Shown piece by piece: positions 1 to 5,832 of a DNA stretch of 7,756 nt. The position numbers and the translations under genes are program-made. The stretch lies in the NCBI GenBank assembly GCA_019894815.1, contig JAGXNU010000094.1:1-7756 (forward strand). The letters run 5' to 3'. This DNA is from Promethearchaeota archaeon. Its GTDB lineage: Archaea > Asgardarchaeota > Lokiarchaeia > Sigyniarchaeales > SOKP01. How positions within the stretch are numbered: position 1 is the stretch's first letter; each line of letters starts with the position of its first letter. The notes beneath the pieces are model-generated. The model did not search any database. It worked only from the letters and a program-made list of their open reading frames with translations, and was not told the origin of the DNA.

Positions 1-1222
1 CTCTTTCAACTCCTAGACCATAACCAGAATGTGGGACACTACCATATTTTCTTAAATCAAAATACCAGTTATATGTTTCGGGATCCTCACTTTCTGCTCG
101 CAATCGTTCTTTCATGTTATCAACTAATAAACTCCTCTCAGATCCACCAATTATCTCGCAATAGCCCTCTGGAGCTAGCATATCAAAACATAACGCTTCT
201 TTAGGATTATCTGCGCTAGGTGGTTTGTAGAATCCCATGATTTCTGTGGGGTAATGGGTAACTACAACTGGAACCTTATAGTGTTCAGCTATATTTGCTT
301 CTTCAAGTGTTCTTAAATCCTTTCCCCAAGGTACTTTCATGTCGTATTTTTCTTCAAGGAGTTTTAGAGCATCTGCATACTTAATAGTAGGATATTCTGC
401 AGTTTCATATTTTTCTAGTAAACTAATATCCCTTTCCAAAATTTCAAGTTCATTTCGATTGTTCTTTAATACTTCCTTTATGATAAACCTTATCTCGGCT
501 TTAGCGACTTCTGTGACTTCATCTAACTCCATCCAAGCAGCTTCCATTTCTGCCATCCAAAACTCTGATAAATGTCTTGAAGTTTTTGATTTTTCTGCTC
601 TAAAAGTGGGGGCCATGTTATAAATCTTTCCAAGGGAAAAGATTCCTGCCTCAGCATATAACTGCCACGATTGACTTAGATACACTTTATCTTTGTAGTA
701 TTTAACCTCAAATAATGTAGATCCTCCTTCAGACATGCTCGGTTGAAATATAGGAGCATCAAATTCATAATATCCATTGCTTCTAAAGAATTCATGAATA
801 GCTCCAACAACAGTATGACGAATTTTAAAAACGGCATTTAACTTTCTTGATCTTATCCAAAGATGTCTATTGTCATAAAGTAGTTCAGGGGATTGATGCT
901 CAGTTATTGGAAAAGGTTCAGCAATTTGAACTATTTCTAAATCAGTTACAGAAACTTCATAACCCGTTGGAGCTCTTTCATCTACTTTTAACTCACCTGA
1001 AATTTTAACGGAAGATTCAATAGTTAGCTTTTCAGCTTTCTCAAAGATTTCGAGATTTTTACTTTTTGGGATGACGCACTGAATTATATCAGATTCATCT
1101 CTTAAATTTATGAAGACAAACTTATTTGATGATCTTTGTCGGTAAACCCATCCCCTTAATTTAACTTTACCAGATTCTTTTTTCAAAGCCTCTTCAATCG
1201 TAATATATTCAGATTCTTTCAT
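1..1222 (-). CDS. asnS: Asparaginyl-tRNA synthetase, archaeal type (3' end outside window)
   Basis: Class IIb aminoacyl-tRNA synthetase that charges tRNA-Asn with asparagine using ATP in the cytoplasm. My reverse-strand translation is open for 407 codons from ATG 1222-1220 to the window edge. An N-terminal OB-fold anticodon-binding domain (about residues 18-105, with KLRGWVYRQR) is followed by the catalytic core. Motif 2 reads APTFRAEKSKTSRHLSEFW, and the following EMEAAW is of the AsnRS kind, not AspRS. LSQSWQLYAEA, LAPEGYCEIIGGSE and the motif 3 end YGSVPHSGYGLGVER are also present. Archaeal AsnRS proteins are about 430 residues, so roughly 25 C-terminal residues are missing because of the window boundary, not a mutation. 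The OB domain rules out the shorter archaeal asparagine-synthetase paralogue. There is no Shine-Dalgarno sequence before the ATG. It lies 205 nt downstream of the 2-phosphoglycerate kinase gene on the same strand and probably has its own promoter. Confidence 0.95.
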   Translation of the reverse strand, partial: MKESEYITIEEALKKESGKVKLRGWVYRQRSSNKFVFINLRDESDIIQCVIPKSKNLEIFEKAEKLTIESSVKISGELKVDERAPTGYEVSVTDLEIVQIAEPFPITEHQSPELLYDNRHLWIRSRKLNAVFKIRHTVVGAIHEFFRSNGYYEFDAPIFQPSMSEGGSTLFEVKYYKDKVYLSQSWQLYAEAGIFSLGKIYNMAPTFRAEKSKTSRHLSEFWMAEMEAAWMELDEVTEVAKAEIRFIIKEVLKNNRNELEILERDISLLEKYETAEYPTIKYADALKLLEEKYDMKVPWGKDLRTLEEANIAEHYKVPVVVTHYPTEIMGFYKPPSADNPKEALCFDMLAPEGYCEIIGGSERSLLVDNMKERLRAESEDPETYNWYFDLRKYGSVPHSGYGLGVER

Positions 1223-1263
1223 TTTCAACAAATAGAATATCAAGTAATTTACATAAATGACAC

Positions 1264-1272
1264 TTTTAAATA
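1264..1272 (-). promoter_or_regulatory. Possible TATA box for asnS
   Basis: On the minus strand this reads TATTTAAAA, centred about 46 nt before the asnS ATG, which would give a leader of roughly 20 nt. A second AT-rich stretch at 1247-1258 lies nearer the distance expected for a leaderless start, so the real promoter is undecided. Confidence 0.3.
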
Positions 1273-1427
1273 TTTGCTCTATAGAATAAACCATAAAATA
1301 ATAAATTTGTGTTGTGTTAATCGGCAATTAAGTAGCAAAATTATCTACAGAAACCATTATAAAACAATTAGCAATAGAAATAAATTATTTATAGCACTAA
1401 GTCCATCTTTAACCAATATTTAAGTAA

Positions 1428-2348
1428 TTAGAGGCTAACTTTCTTATTTTTATCTTCTACTATTTTTTTGATCCGTGTAGTTACAATTTCGGTTAGTTCT
1501 TTCACTGTCTCATCACGGTTAATATTTTCAACGATAGGAACCCCCACAATTTTTGCTTGCTCTTTTAAATATTCTTGGATTATTCTGATTTGTTCGAAAT
1601 TATCGTAATATTTGTTAACAGGGCTCCTCATAGAAACATTATAAGCTCGAAGAGAGAATCTATTCTTGTGCTGTATCTCGCTAGATAAATTTAACATAAC
1701 AAAAACTATATTTGGATGTTCTAAAATGTCATTGGAAAGGAATTCAGGGGACAAGTGAACACCTTCGATTATCATATTAGTCCCTTCATAAAGGGCTCTT
1801 TTGATCAGAGCTTCAACACCTACTATCACAATCTTGACTTGCTCACTATACCCCAAAATGGTGGAATTAAATCTTGATGACCTATAGTGCTTCGAGAATT
1901 TACCTGCTTCATAAGAACTCTGGTGTAATTCAGGTATTAGATCATTACTCAATACTTTTCTCATTATTTCCCGGATTGAATCAGTCCCAATCATACTACG
2001 AAAATCTAATCGATGGGCTAGCGATAGAGCAACTGTTGATTTTCCAATTCCAGTCGTTCCACTAATTAAGATAATAATAGGTTGCTCCAATTTAGTAATC
2101 TTATTAAAAACAAGAAAGTTTTCTGCGTATTGTGCACTTTTTTTATCTGCTAAAATCTTATAAATTGTCTTATCCATTTCCTGCTTTGATATCTCTTGTA
2201 TATTCCTTTTCAGCAAATCACTTTTTATCTCCTCGGCAATTTCACGTGCTTCGAGAAATGATATTCCTGTTTTTAGTAAGCTATTGGCAAGTAATCCTCT
2301 AGAGAATATTCTTGAATAATCTTTGTCAATGATTAAAATTTTATCCAT
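1428..2348 (-). CDS. pgk2: 2-phosphoglycerate kinase with N-terminal ATP-cone
   Basis: Predicted cytoplasmic ATP-dependent kinase of the COG2074 family; characterised methanogen members phosphorylate 2-phosphoglycerate to 2,3-bisphosphoglycerate, the precursor of cyclic 2,3-diphosphoglycerate. The 306-residue length suits the family. Residues 1-88 form an ATP-cone-like domain (SRGLLANSLLKTGIS, then a helix-rich segment). The kinase domain follows, with a Walker A loop GTTGIGKST at 97-105, the family segment GTDSIREIMRKVL at 121-133 and a hydrophobic strand ending in EGVHLSP at 195-201. The ATG is preceded by a strong Shine-Dalgarno GGAGGT with 8-nt spacing, which fixes the start. No cyclic-2,3-diphosphoglycerate synthetase gene is visible in the window. 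Family identity is secure, but the in vivo product in this organism is not: many archaea that are not known to accumulate the cyclic compound carry this gene. Confidence 0.85.
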   Translation of the reverse strand: MDKILIIDKDYSRIFSRGLLANSLLKTGISFLEAREIAEEIKSDLLKRNIQEISKQEMDKTIYKILADKKSAQYAENFLVFNKITKLEQPIIILISGTTGIGKSTVALSLAHRLDFRSMIGTDSIREIMRKVLSNDLIPELHQSSYEAGKFSKHYRSSRFNSTILGYSEQVKIVIVGVEALIKRALYEGTNMIIEGVHLSPEFLSNDILEHPNIVFVMLNLSSEIQHKNRFSLRAYNVSMRSPVNKYYDNFEQIRIIQEYLKEQAKIVGVPIVENINRDETVKELTEIVTTRIKKIVEDKNKKVSL

Positions 2349-2356
2349 TATATTAG

Positions 2357-2362
2357 ACCTCC
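2357..2362 (-). promoter_or_regulatory. Strong Shine-Dalgarno of pgk2
   Basis: The minus strand reads GGAGGT, 8 nt before the ATG ending at 2348. It is the only clear Shine-Dalgarno at any gene start in this window; the other genes appear leaderless or have no recognisable site. Confidence 0.75.
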
Positions 2363-2398
2363 AAATTAGAGTAATTATTATATCTTTTAAAATAAATT

Positions 2399-2406
2399 AT
2401 TTAAAT
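2399..2406 (-). promoter_or_regulatory. Probable TATA box for pgk2
   Basis: The symmetrical ATTTAAAT is centred about 54 nt before the ATG. Placing the transcript start about 26 nt downstream gives a leader near 28 nt, long enough to carry the Shine-Dalgarno at 2357-2362. The two signals support each other, though AT-richness makes chance matches common. Confidence 0.4.
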
Positions 2407-2572
2407 CAACATCTCTGGGATTTTTATTAGTTCTCTATTGGATCTTCTTTTAAGCTAATAATTATAAGATTATTATTCTATAAAATAAGTAAGTTCTATT
2501 ACCATTCTATTAAAATATCTCTAAAATTATAAAATCTGTTACTTAAAATTGTTCAATTTATTACAGCTTTAA

Positions 2573-3121
2573 TTATAAAATAAATACTACTGCTGCTAAT
2601 ACAGAAGCCCACTCATCTTCATCTCTAACAGTAGCAGATTCAGTAATATTCTTGGTCTCAACTATTTTGCCTCCCATTTTAAAAATTTCGCGTTTTTCAT
2701 CGTAGTTAGCATTGGGATCAAATGGAACCCCCAATGTTTTAGCTAACATTTCTGCTGCTAAATCTTCGGCAATATCTCCTGTTTTTTCAGGCTTTACCCC
2801 GTATGTATGATGTTCACTTAAATACCCATACTGACCTTTATCAGCAGGTTTTGCTACCCCTATAGACGAACAAATCAAGCGATTAAATTCGTTAGATGTT
2901 GCTCTAGCCATTACAGTATAAACAATCTGTCCAGGGCGGAGTTGTTTTAAACCATCTTCCTTACTTATTTCAATACAATATGGTGGAAATATGGATGAAA
3001 CTTTAACTAAATTGAATTTTTCAATTCCCGCATCTCTAAGGGCCATTTCAAAAGCTGCTAACTTAGACTTATGAAATCCTTTTCCTTTTACAAAGAATAC
3101 CTTTTTTGGGACAAGTGACAT
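2573..3121 (-). CDS. pdaD: Pyruvoyl-dependent arginine decarboxylase
   Basis: Converts arginine to agmatine and CO2, the first step of archaeal polyamine synthesis. The proenzyme cleaves itself between two serines, the second becoming the catalytic pyruvoyl group. The cleavage site is seen as VSSIFPP, with Ser42-Ser43 as the scissile pair, giving a beta chain of 42 residues and an alpha chain of 140. By alignment from memory with the Methanocaldococcus jannaschii enzyme, active-site Asn47 corresponds to Asn37 here (IEKFNLVKV) and Glu109 to Glu103 (GYLSEHHTYG). The 182-residue length and the segments MARATSNE and GDIAEDLAAEMLA match the longer subgroup of the family, which is also found in some bacteria. 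No Shine-Dalgarno precedes the ATG, and a TATA-like element lies close upstream, so the mRNA may be leaderless. It is head-to-head with deoxyhypusine synthase, an enzyme that consumes spermidine. A pyruvoyl histidine decarboxylase is less likely given these motifs. Confidence 0.93.
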   Translation of the reverse strand: MSLVPKKVFFVKGKGFHKSKLAAFEMALRDAGIEKFNLVKVSSIFPPYCIEISKEDGLKQLRPGQIVYTVMARATSNEFNRLICSSIGVAKPADKGQYGYLSEHHTYGVKPEKTGDIAEDLAAEMLAKTLGVPFDPNANYDEKREIFKMGGKIVETKNITESATVRDEDEWASVLAAVVFIL

Positions 3122-3140
3122 ATTTCAATATAAATTCTAG

Positions 3141-3152
3141 TATATATCTTAA
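3141..3152 (-). promoter_or_regulatory. Probable TATA element of pdaD
   Basis: The minus strand reads TTAAGATATATA, centred about 25 nt before the pdaD ATG. With no Shine-Dalgarno between it and the start codon, this fits a leaderless transcript. Confidence 0.4.
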
Positions 3153-3250
3153 TTAATAAATAAATAACTATGATTATTATTTAAATATTTTTAAAATATA
3201 TAGATTTACTTTGAATCCTCTATTCTAAAATCTTGATGTAAATCTTATTT

Positions 3251-3267
3251 ATCATAATATTTATGAT
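3251..3267. repeat. 17-bp inverted repeat, possible operator
   Basis: The arms ATCATAA and TTATGAT are perfectly complementary around a TAT spacer. The site lies between the pdaD and dys promoters, where a dimeric regulator could act, but it is all A/T apart from one C and one G, so it may be chance. Confidence 0.3.
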
Positions 3268-3327
3268 GGTGTGAGATAATATAATAAAATTTGATATATT
3301 TAGAGTTAAATTGAAAAAATAAAATTT

Positions 3328-3477
3328 ATGAAGACTACTATTAAAATAATCATGGCTCTATTAATTTATATAATAATAGATAAAATTCCTGAGCAATTAA
3401 TTATATTAAATATTTTTTTTAAAAATTGGATGAATGTATTTTATAAATATAGAATGTTTAATTCAAATTATGGATAA
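3328..3477 (+). CDS. Possible 49-residue hydrophobic small protein or leader peptide
   Basis: ATG at 3328 opens 49 codons ending in TAA at 3475-3477. The product starts MKTTIKIIMALLIYIII and would form one short membrane segment (about residues 5-17), followed by a basic, aromatic tail. Its stop overlaps the preferred dys start (ATG at 3470) by 8 nt in another frame, an arrangement that can couple translation. Against it: there is no Shine-Dalgarno, the composition is what translated A/T-rich noncoding DNA gives, and I recognise no family. It is best treated as a weak hypothesis needing conservation data. Confidence 0.18.
   Translation: MKTTIKIIMALLIYIIIDKIPEQLIILNIFFKNWMNVFYKYRMFNSNYG
3403..3412 (+). 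promoter_or_regulatory. Candidate TATA box for dys (upstream option)
   Basis: ATATTAAATA is centred about 26 nt before the in-frame ATG at 3434, so it would suit a leaderless message starting at that longer start. A competing TTATAAAT at 3441-3448 sits about 25 nt before the ATG at 3470. The two possibilities cannot be separated from sequence alone. Confidence 0.35.
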
Positions 3478-4459
3478 AATGCATGAGGAAGATTACTTAA
3501 TTCAAAAAATAACTCCGTTTAATCTTAATGAAGTGAAAAATGTAGACGATCTTTTAAGAGCCCTTAAATATTGCGGATTTCAAGGAAGAAACCTAGGGAA
3601 AGCTTTAGATATTCTTTATAAAATGGTTAGCGATGCTGACATTTTAACTGTATTAACTTTAAGTGGTGCCATGATTCCCGCAGGTATGGGAGAGTTAATT
3701 TGCACATTAATGGACCATAAATTAATTGATGTTTTGGTTACTACGGGGGCAAATATCATACATGATTTTGTAGATGCAGTAACTAATGTAGGACATTATG
3801 TCGGAAGTGCTACCATAGATGATAATGAATTGTATAAATTGAGAATTAATAGAATATATGATACCTTTCTACCTGAAGGAAATTATAAGATAGCTGAAGA
3901 AGCATTATTAGAGATAATTCATGAAATATTTGAATCTAAAGAAATTAACATTTTACCTTCAGATCTATTAAAAAAAGTTGGTGAAAAATTAAATAAAAGA
4001 AGTATTTTAGCTGTGGCTGCTAAAAACAACATTCCTATATTTGTCCCTGCATTTTCTGATTCTGAATTTGCATTAAACTTAATCAAATATTCCATAAGAG
4101 AAGATTATAAGTTCAATTTTGATATTCTTGGAGATGTATTAAAATTTGCAGATATTATAAGAAAATCCCGAGAATATGGTACTCTAATAGTTGGAGGGGG
4201 TGTTCCTAGAAATTGGGCTCAACAAATCTTTCCCTTACTTGATCAAATTGAAAAAGTTGAGAGAATGGGATATAATTATTCAGTTAGAATACATACTGCT
4301 ACTGAATATGATGGAGGGCTTTCAGGGTGTACAATTTCTGAATCAAAAAGTTGGGGAAAATATTCTTTAGAATCAAAATATATAAGTGTATGGTGTGATG
4401 CAACCATAGCATTACCAATTTTAATTACTGGATTATTACAGAGATTGAAAATCATCTAA
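3470..4459 (+). CDS. dys: Deoxyhypusine synthase, archaeal type
   Basis: NAD-dependent enzyme that transfers the aminobutyl group of spermidine to a lysine of translation factor aIF5A, making deoxyhypusine. From the ATG at 3470 the protein is 329 residues, normal for the family. It shows the Rossmann segment SGAMIPAGM (65-73), TTGAN plus HD (91-99), GGGVPRN (242-248), HTATEYDGG (275-283) and SWGK (294-297). Lys297 corresponds to the human enzyme-intermediate lysine Lys329. Asp281, Glu291 and Trp295 match human Asp313, Glu323 and Trp327. A longer in-frame start at 3434 would add 12 hydrophobic residues outside the family core; I prefer 3470, but both starts have a TATA-like element at leaderless distance. 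A T-tract terminator follows. Bacterial relatives include homospermidine synthases, so the substrate rests on the archaeal context rather than on motifs alone. Confidence 0.93.
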   Translation: MDKMHEEDYLIQKITPFNLNEVKNVDDLLRALKYCGFQGRNLGKALDILYKMVSDADILTVLTLSGAMIPAGMGELICTLMDHKLIDVLVTTGANIIHDFVDAVTNVGHYVGSATIDDNELYKLRINRIYDTFLPEGNYKIAEEALLEIIHEIFESKEINILPSDLLKKVGEKLNKRSILAVAAKNNIPIFVPAFSDSEFALNLIKYSIREDYKFNFDILGDVLKFADIIRKSREYGTLIVGGGVPRNWAQQIFPLLDQIEKVERMGYNYSVRIHTATEYDGGLSGCTISESKSWGKYSLESKYISVWCDATIALPILITGLLQRLKII

Positions 4460-4462
4460 TCT

Positions 4463-4489
4463 TATCTTCTTTAGAATTTTTTCAATTTT
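4463..4489 (+). terminator. Oligo-T terminator after dys
   Basis: A pyrimidine-rich stretch with T6 at 4477-4482 and a further T4 begins a few nucleotides after the dys stop codon. Archaeal RNA polymerase commonly ends at such T-tracts without a hairpin. Confidence 0.4.
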
Positions 4490-4591
4490 GCAAGGAAATC
4501 TAATTAAAAAGAAATAACTATTTTATAAAATAATTTAGAGGCATTTATATTAAATTTGGAATGTCATTAGACTGAACTAGCCTATTTAACT

Positions 4592-4720
4592 TTAAAAGTC
4601 TTCAAAATCATCATCATCGTCATCATTTTCTTCGTCATCTTCATCAAGATCTTCCCAAATATCTTCTTCTTCTTCATCTTTAATTTCAATATTTCTATAA
4701 CGGTTGATAGTGATTCTGTT
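4592..4720 (-). pseudogene. Acidic C-terminal tail of a probably decayed gene
   Basis: The minus strand has 42 open codons ending in TAA at 4594-4592. The first part is NRITINRYRNIEIK; the last 28 residues contain 22 Asp/Glu, with DEEEEDIWEDL and a run of six Asp. No ATG, GTG or TTG lies in the open stretch, which begins just after an in-frame TAG at 4723-4721. Upstream in the same frame, protein-like words are broken by stops at about 4753, 4774, 4783 and 4792 (for example LADYLS, stop, FKPYDPDIE, stop, NRIT). TAA and TAG can each arise from CAA or CAG by one C-to-T change, which would fit decay of an old gene. Chance is possible, because GAT/GAA repeats stay open in several frames. I recognise no family. 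Confidence 0.3.
4606..4680. repeat. Low-complexity GAT/GAA trinucleotide run
   Basis: On the minus strand this is a nearly pure series of GAT, GAC and GAA triplets (ATC/GTC/TTC on the plus strand) interrupted by ATTTGG and CTT. It encodes the acidic tail in one frame and Met/Lys-rich sequence in another. Triplet slippage would be expected here. Confidence 0.7.
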
Positions 4721-4859
4721 CTATTCAATGTCAGGATCGTAAGGTTTAAATTAGGATAAATAATCAGCGAGTCAGTCTTTCTATTCTTTTTAGTTAATAA
4801 TTAGAGTTTGGAAATATTTTCGTATAAAGATATGTTCAATATTGTGGATTGTTTATATC

Positions 4860-4865
4860 AAAAAA
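4860..4865 (-). terminator. Oligo-T tract after the cofE-like gene
   Basis: The minus strand has six consecutive T residues about 38 nt beyond the cofE-like stop codon, without a convincing hairpin. It suits an archaeal T-tract terminator but could be compositional. Confidence 0.3.
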
Positions 4866-4902
4866 TTACTCTATTAGAAGCTTAAAAGAATTTGGAAAAT
4901 TA

Positions 4903-5688
4903 TTAAGATTCTTTTTTTTTTCTCAGAAGATATTTAGAAAAAATATTCATGTAAAGACATTCTTCTGGGGCCATTTCTGGTGTTAGCACGGGATTATCAG
5001 TGAATTTAACTTTTGCTCCCCTTATCACTACAACGGGTGTTTGCTGATTTGCCTCACTCAAAAGAAATTGCGCAGCACTAGCAAGATCATCAGCAATAGC
5101 TCTCATTGTAATTTCTAACGGTCTATTGAATAGATCTGGTGTCCCTCGAAGATCTTCAATCGGTTCAAATCCTGCAGTCGCAATTGCAATCCCAATTGTT
5201 CCTTTTCTTAAAGGTTGCACCCTCGAATCAGAGATAATTAATCCAAAGTCTTTTAAATTAAATGTTTCTCTTAAGTTTTCCCGGTAATTTTTTACTGTTT
5301 CTTGAAGCTTTTCAGGTAAAAGCACAACTTGATTTGGACCCGCATTAGATTGATCAATTCCTGAATTAGCGATCAGAAAATCATTGACCTTTGTTAAAAT
5401 TACGTGAGTCATTCCTCCAAGTATCATTGATGCCTCTTTGATGATTAATTCGACATAACGCGGATCCATATCATATTTATTTGCTAAATCTTTTGCTTTT
5501 GAAGAAATATTAGTCACATCATCCAAGTTAACAACTCTCCCCTGAGATGTTGCGATCACCTTTTCAGCAATAACTACAATATCTCCCTCTTCAAGTGAAT
5601 TTAGATTATCTTTTATAGCTTTAACTAGGATTTGAGATAATGGATTCCATTTTTTAATCAAAGGTAATTTTAAAGAAATCAGCTCCAT
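4903..5688 (-). CDS. cofE: CofE-family gamma-glutamyl ligase (F420-0:L-glutamate ligase-like)
   Basis: Member of the COG1478 family, whose founder adds glutamate to coenzyme F420-0 using GTP and divalent metal. The 261-residue protein from ATG 5688 is close to the 249 residues of the Archaeoglobus enzyme. Visible motifs are LPLIK (8-12), VIAEKVIATSQGR (39-51), NSGIDQSN (108-115), ISDSRVQPLRKGTIGIAIA (152-170), LRGTPDLFNRPLEIT (180-194) and VVVIRGAKV (219-227). Asp112 and Asp154 match the metal-binding aspartates. The SDSR-PLRKG version of the second motif, where classical CofE has ITDT-GRP, is what I recall from paralogues annotated only as ligases, so F420 as substrate is not certain. A longer reading frame back to 5847 is rejected: its extra 53 residues are non-family, cross the folP start and contain the promoter. 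It is divergent from dihydropteroate synthase. Confidence 0.82.
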   Translation of the reverse strand: MELISLKLPLIKKWNPLSQILVKAIKDNLNSLEEGDIVVIAEKVIATSQGRVVNLDDVTNISSKAKDLANKYDMDPRYVELIIKEASMILGGMTHVILTKVNDFLIANSGIDQSNAGPNQVVLLPEKLQETVKNYRENLRETFNLKDFGLIISDSRVQPLRKGTIGIAIATAGFEPIEDLRGTPDLFNRPLEITMRAIADDLASAAQFLLSEANQQTPVVVIRGAKVKFTDNPVLTPEMAPEECLYMNIFSKYLLRKKKES

Positions 5689-5711
5689 AGTAAGTAAAAA
5701 AAATACACTTA

Positions 5712-5719
5712 TTATAAAT
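5712..5719 (-). promoter_or_regulatory. TATA box of the cofE-like gene
   Basis: The minus strand reads ATTTATAA, centred 27-28 nt before the ATG at 5688. This matches the archaeal TATA-to-start distance, implying a leaderless transcript and supporting the short start. Confidence 0.55.
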
Positions 5720-5748
5720 CTATTTTTAATCAAATAGATAAAAATAGA
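5719..5748. repeat. Perfect 10-bp inverted repeat with 10-nt spacer, operator candidate
   Basis: TCTATTTTTA (5719-5728) and TAAAAATAGA (5739-5748) are exact reverse complements. Their centres are 20 bp apart, about two helical turns. The left arm covers the position of the BRE next to the cofE TATA box, so a bound protein would block TFB. An A/T-rich chance palindrome cannot be excluded. Confidence 0.4.
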
Positions 5749-5802
5749 AGTCTGATGGACTAAACGGATCTTTTTCAAAGGGCAATTTCTAATTAAACTT
5801 AT

Positions 5803-5810
5803 TTGATATA
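5803..5810 (+). promoter_or_regulatory. TATA box of folP
   Basis: TTGATATA is centred about 26 nt before the ATG at 5833, with no Shine-Dalgarno between, so folP is probably leaderless. An upstream in-frame TTG at 5803 falls inside this element and is therefore an unlikely start. Confidence 0.45.
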
Positions 5811-5832
5811 CTTTTTTTCTCTTACTGATAAT

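Larger units (their letters stand above)
3122..3469. other. Divergent AT-rich intergenic region between pdaD and dys
   Basis: About 350 nt of very AT-rich sequence between two divergently transcribed genes. It holds a TATA-like element for each gene, a 17-bp inverted repeat at 3251-3267 and a 49-codon hydrophobic small ORF that begins at 3328. I see no structured RNA or other gene here. Confidence 0.6.
4460..4902. other. Intergenic region with terminators and a decayed acidic ORF
   Basis: This stretch of 443 nt lies between the convergent 3' ends of dys and the cofE-like gene. It holds oligo-T tracts suited to ending each transcript and, on the minus strand, an acidic coding-like run at 4592-4720 without a start codon. 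I see no RNA gene. Confidence 0.6.
5689..5832. promoter_or_regulatory. Divergent promoter region of cofE-like gene and folP
   Basis: This 144-nt region carries back-to-back TATA elements (minus at 5712-5719, plus at 5803-5810) and an inverted repeat between them. Both genes appear leaderless, so the whole interval is available for control. Confidence 0.55.

Noticed and set aside
339..623. Plus-strand ORF of 94 codons, Ser/Phe-rich
   Set aside because: It lies wholly antisense to asnS, whose motifs are conserved throughout; its composition is typical of a complement-strand shadow.
1874..2065. Plus-strand ORF of 63 codons
   Set aside because: Antisense to the kinase domain of pgk2, with no Shine-Dalgarno or recognisable domain.
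2456..2475. TAATAAT/ATTATTA hairpin-like repeat between pdaD and pgk2
   Set aside because: Only A and T, short arms and no following T-tract on the minus strand; expected by chance at this composition.
4574..4800. Alternative minus-strand open frame of over 70 codons through the GAT/GAA run, Met/Lys-rich
   Set aside because: Its first ATG is inside the repeat and the product after it is low-complexity Met/Lys; openness is explained by the repeat lacking stops in more than one frame.
4912..4921. T10 tract as a terminator for plus-strand transcription
   Set aside because: It is the complement of Lys codons near the C-terminus of the cofE-like gene and over 450 nt from the dys stop; a nearer T-tract exists. 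It remains a possible indel hotspot in sequencing.
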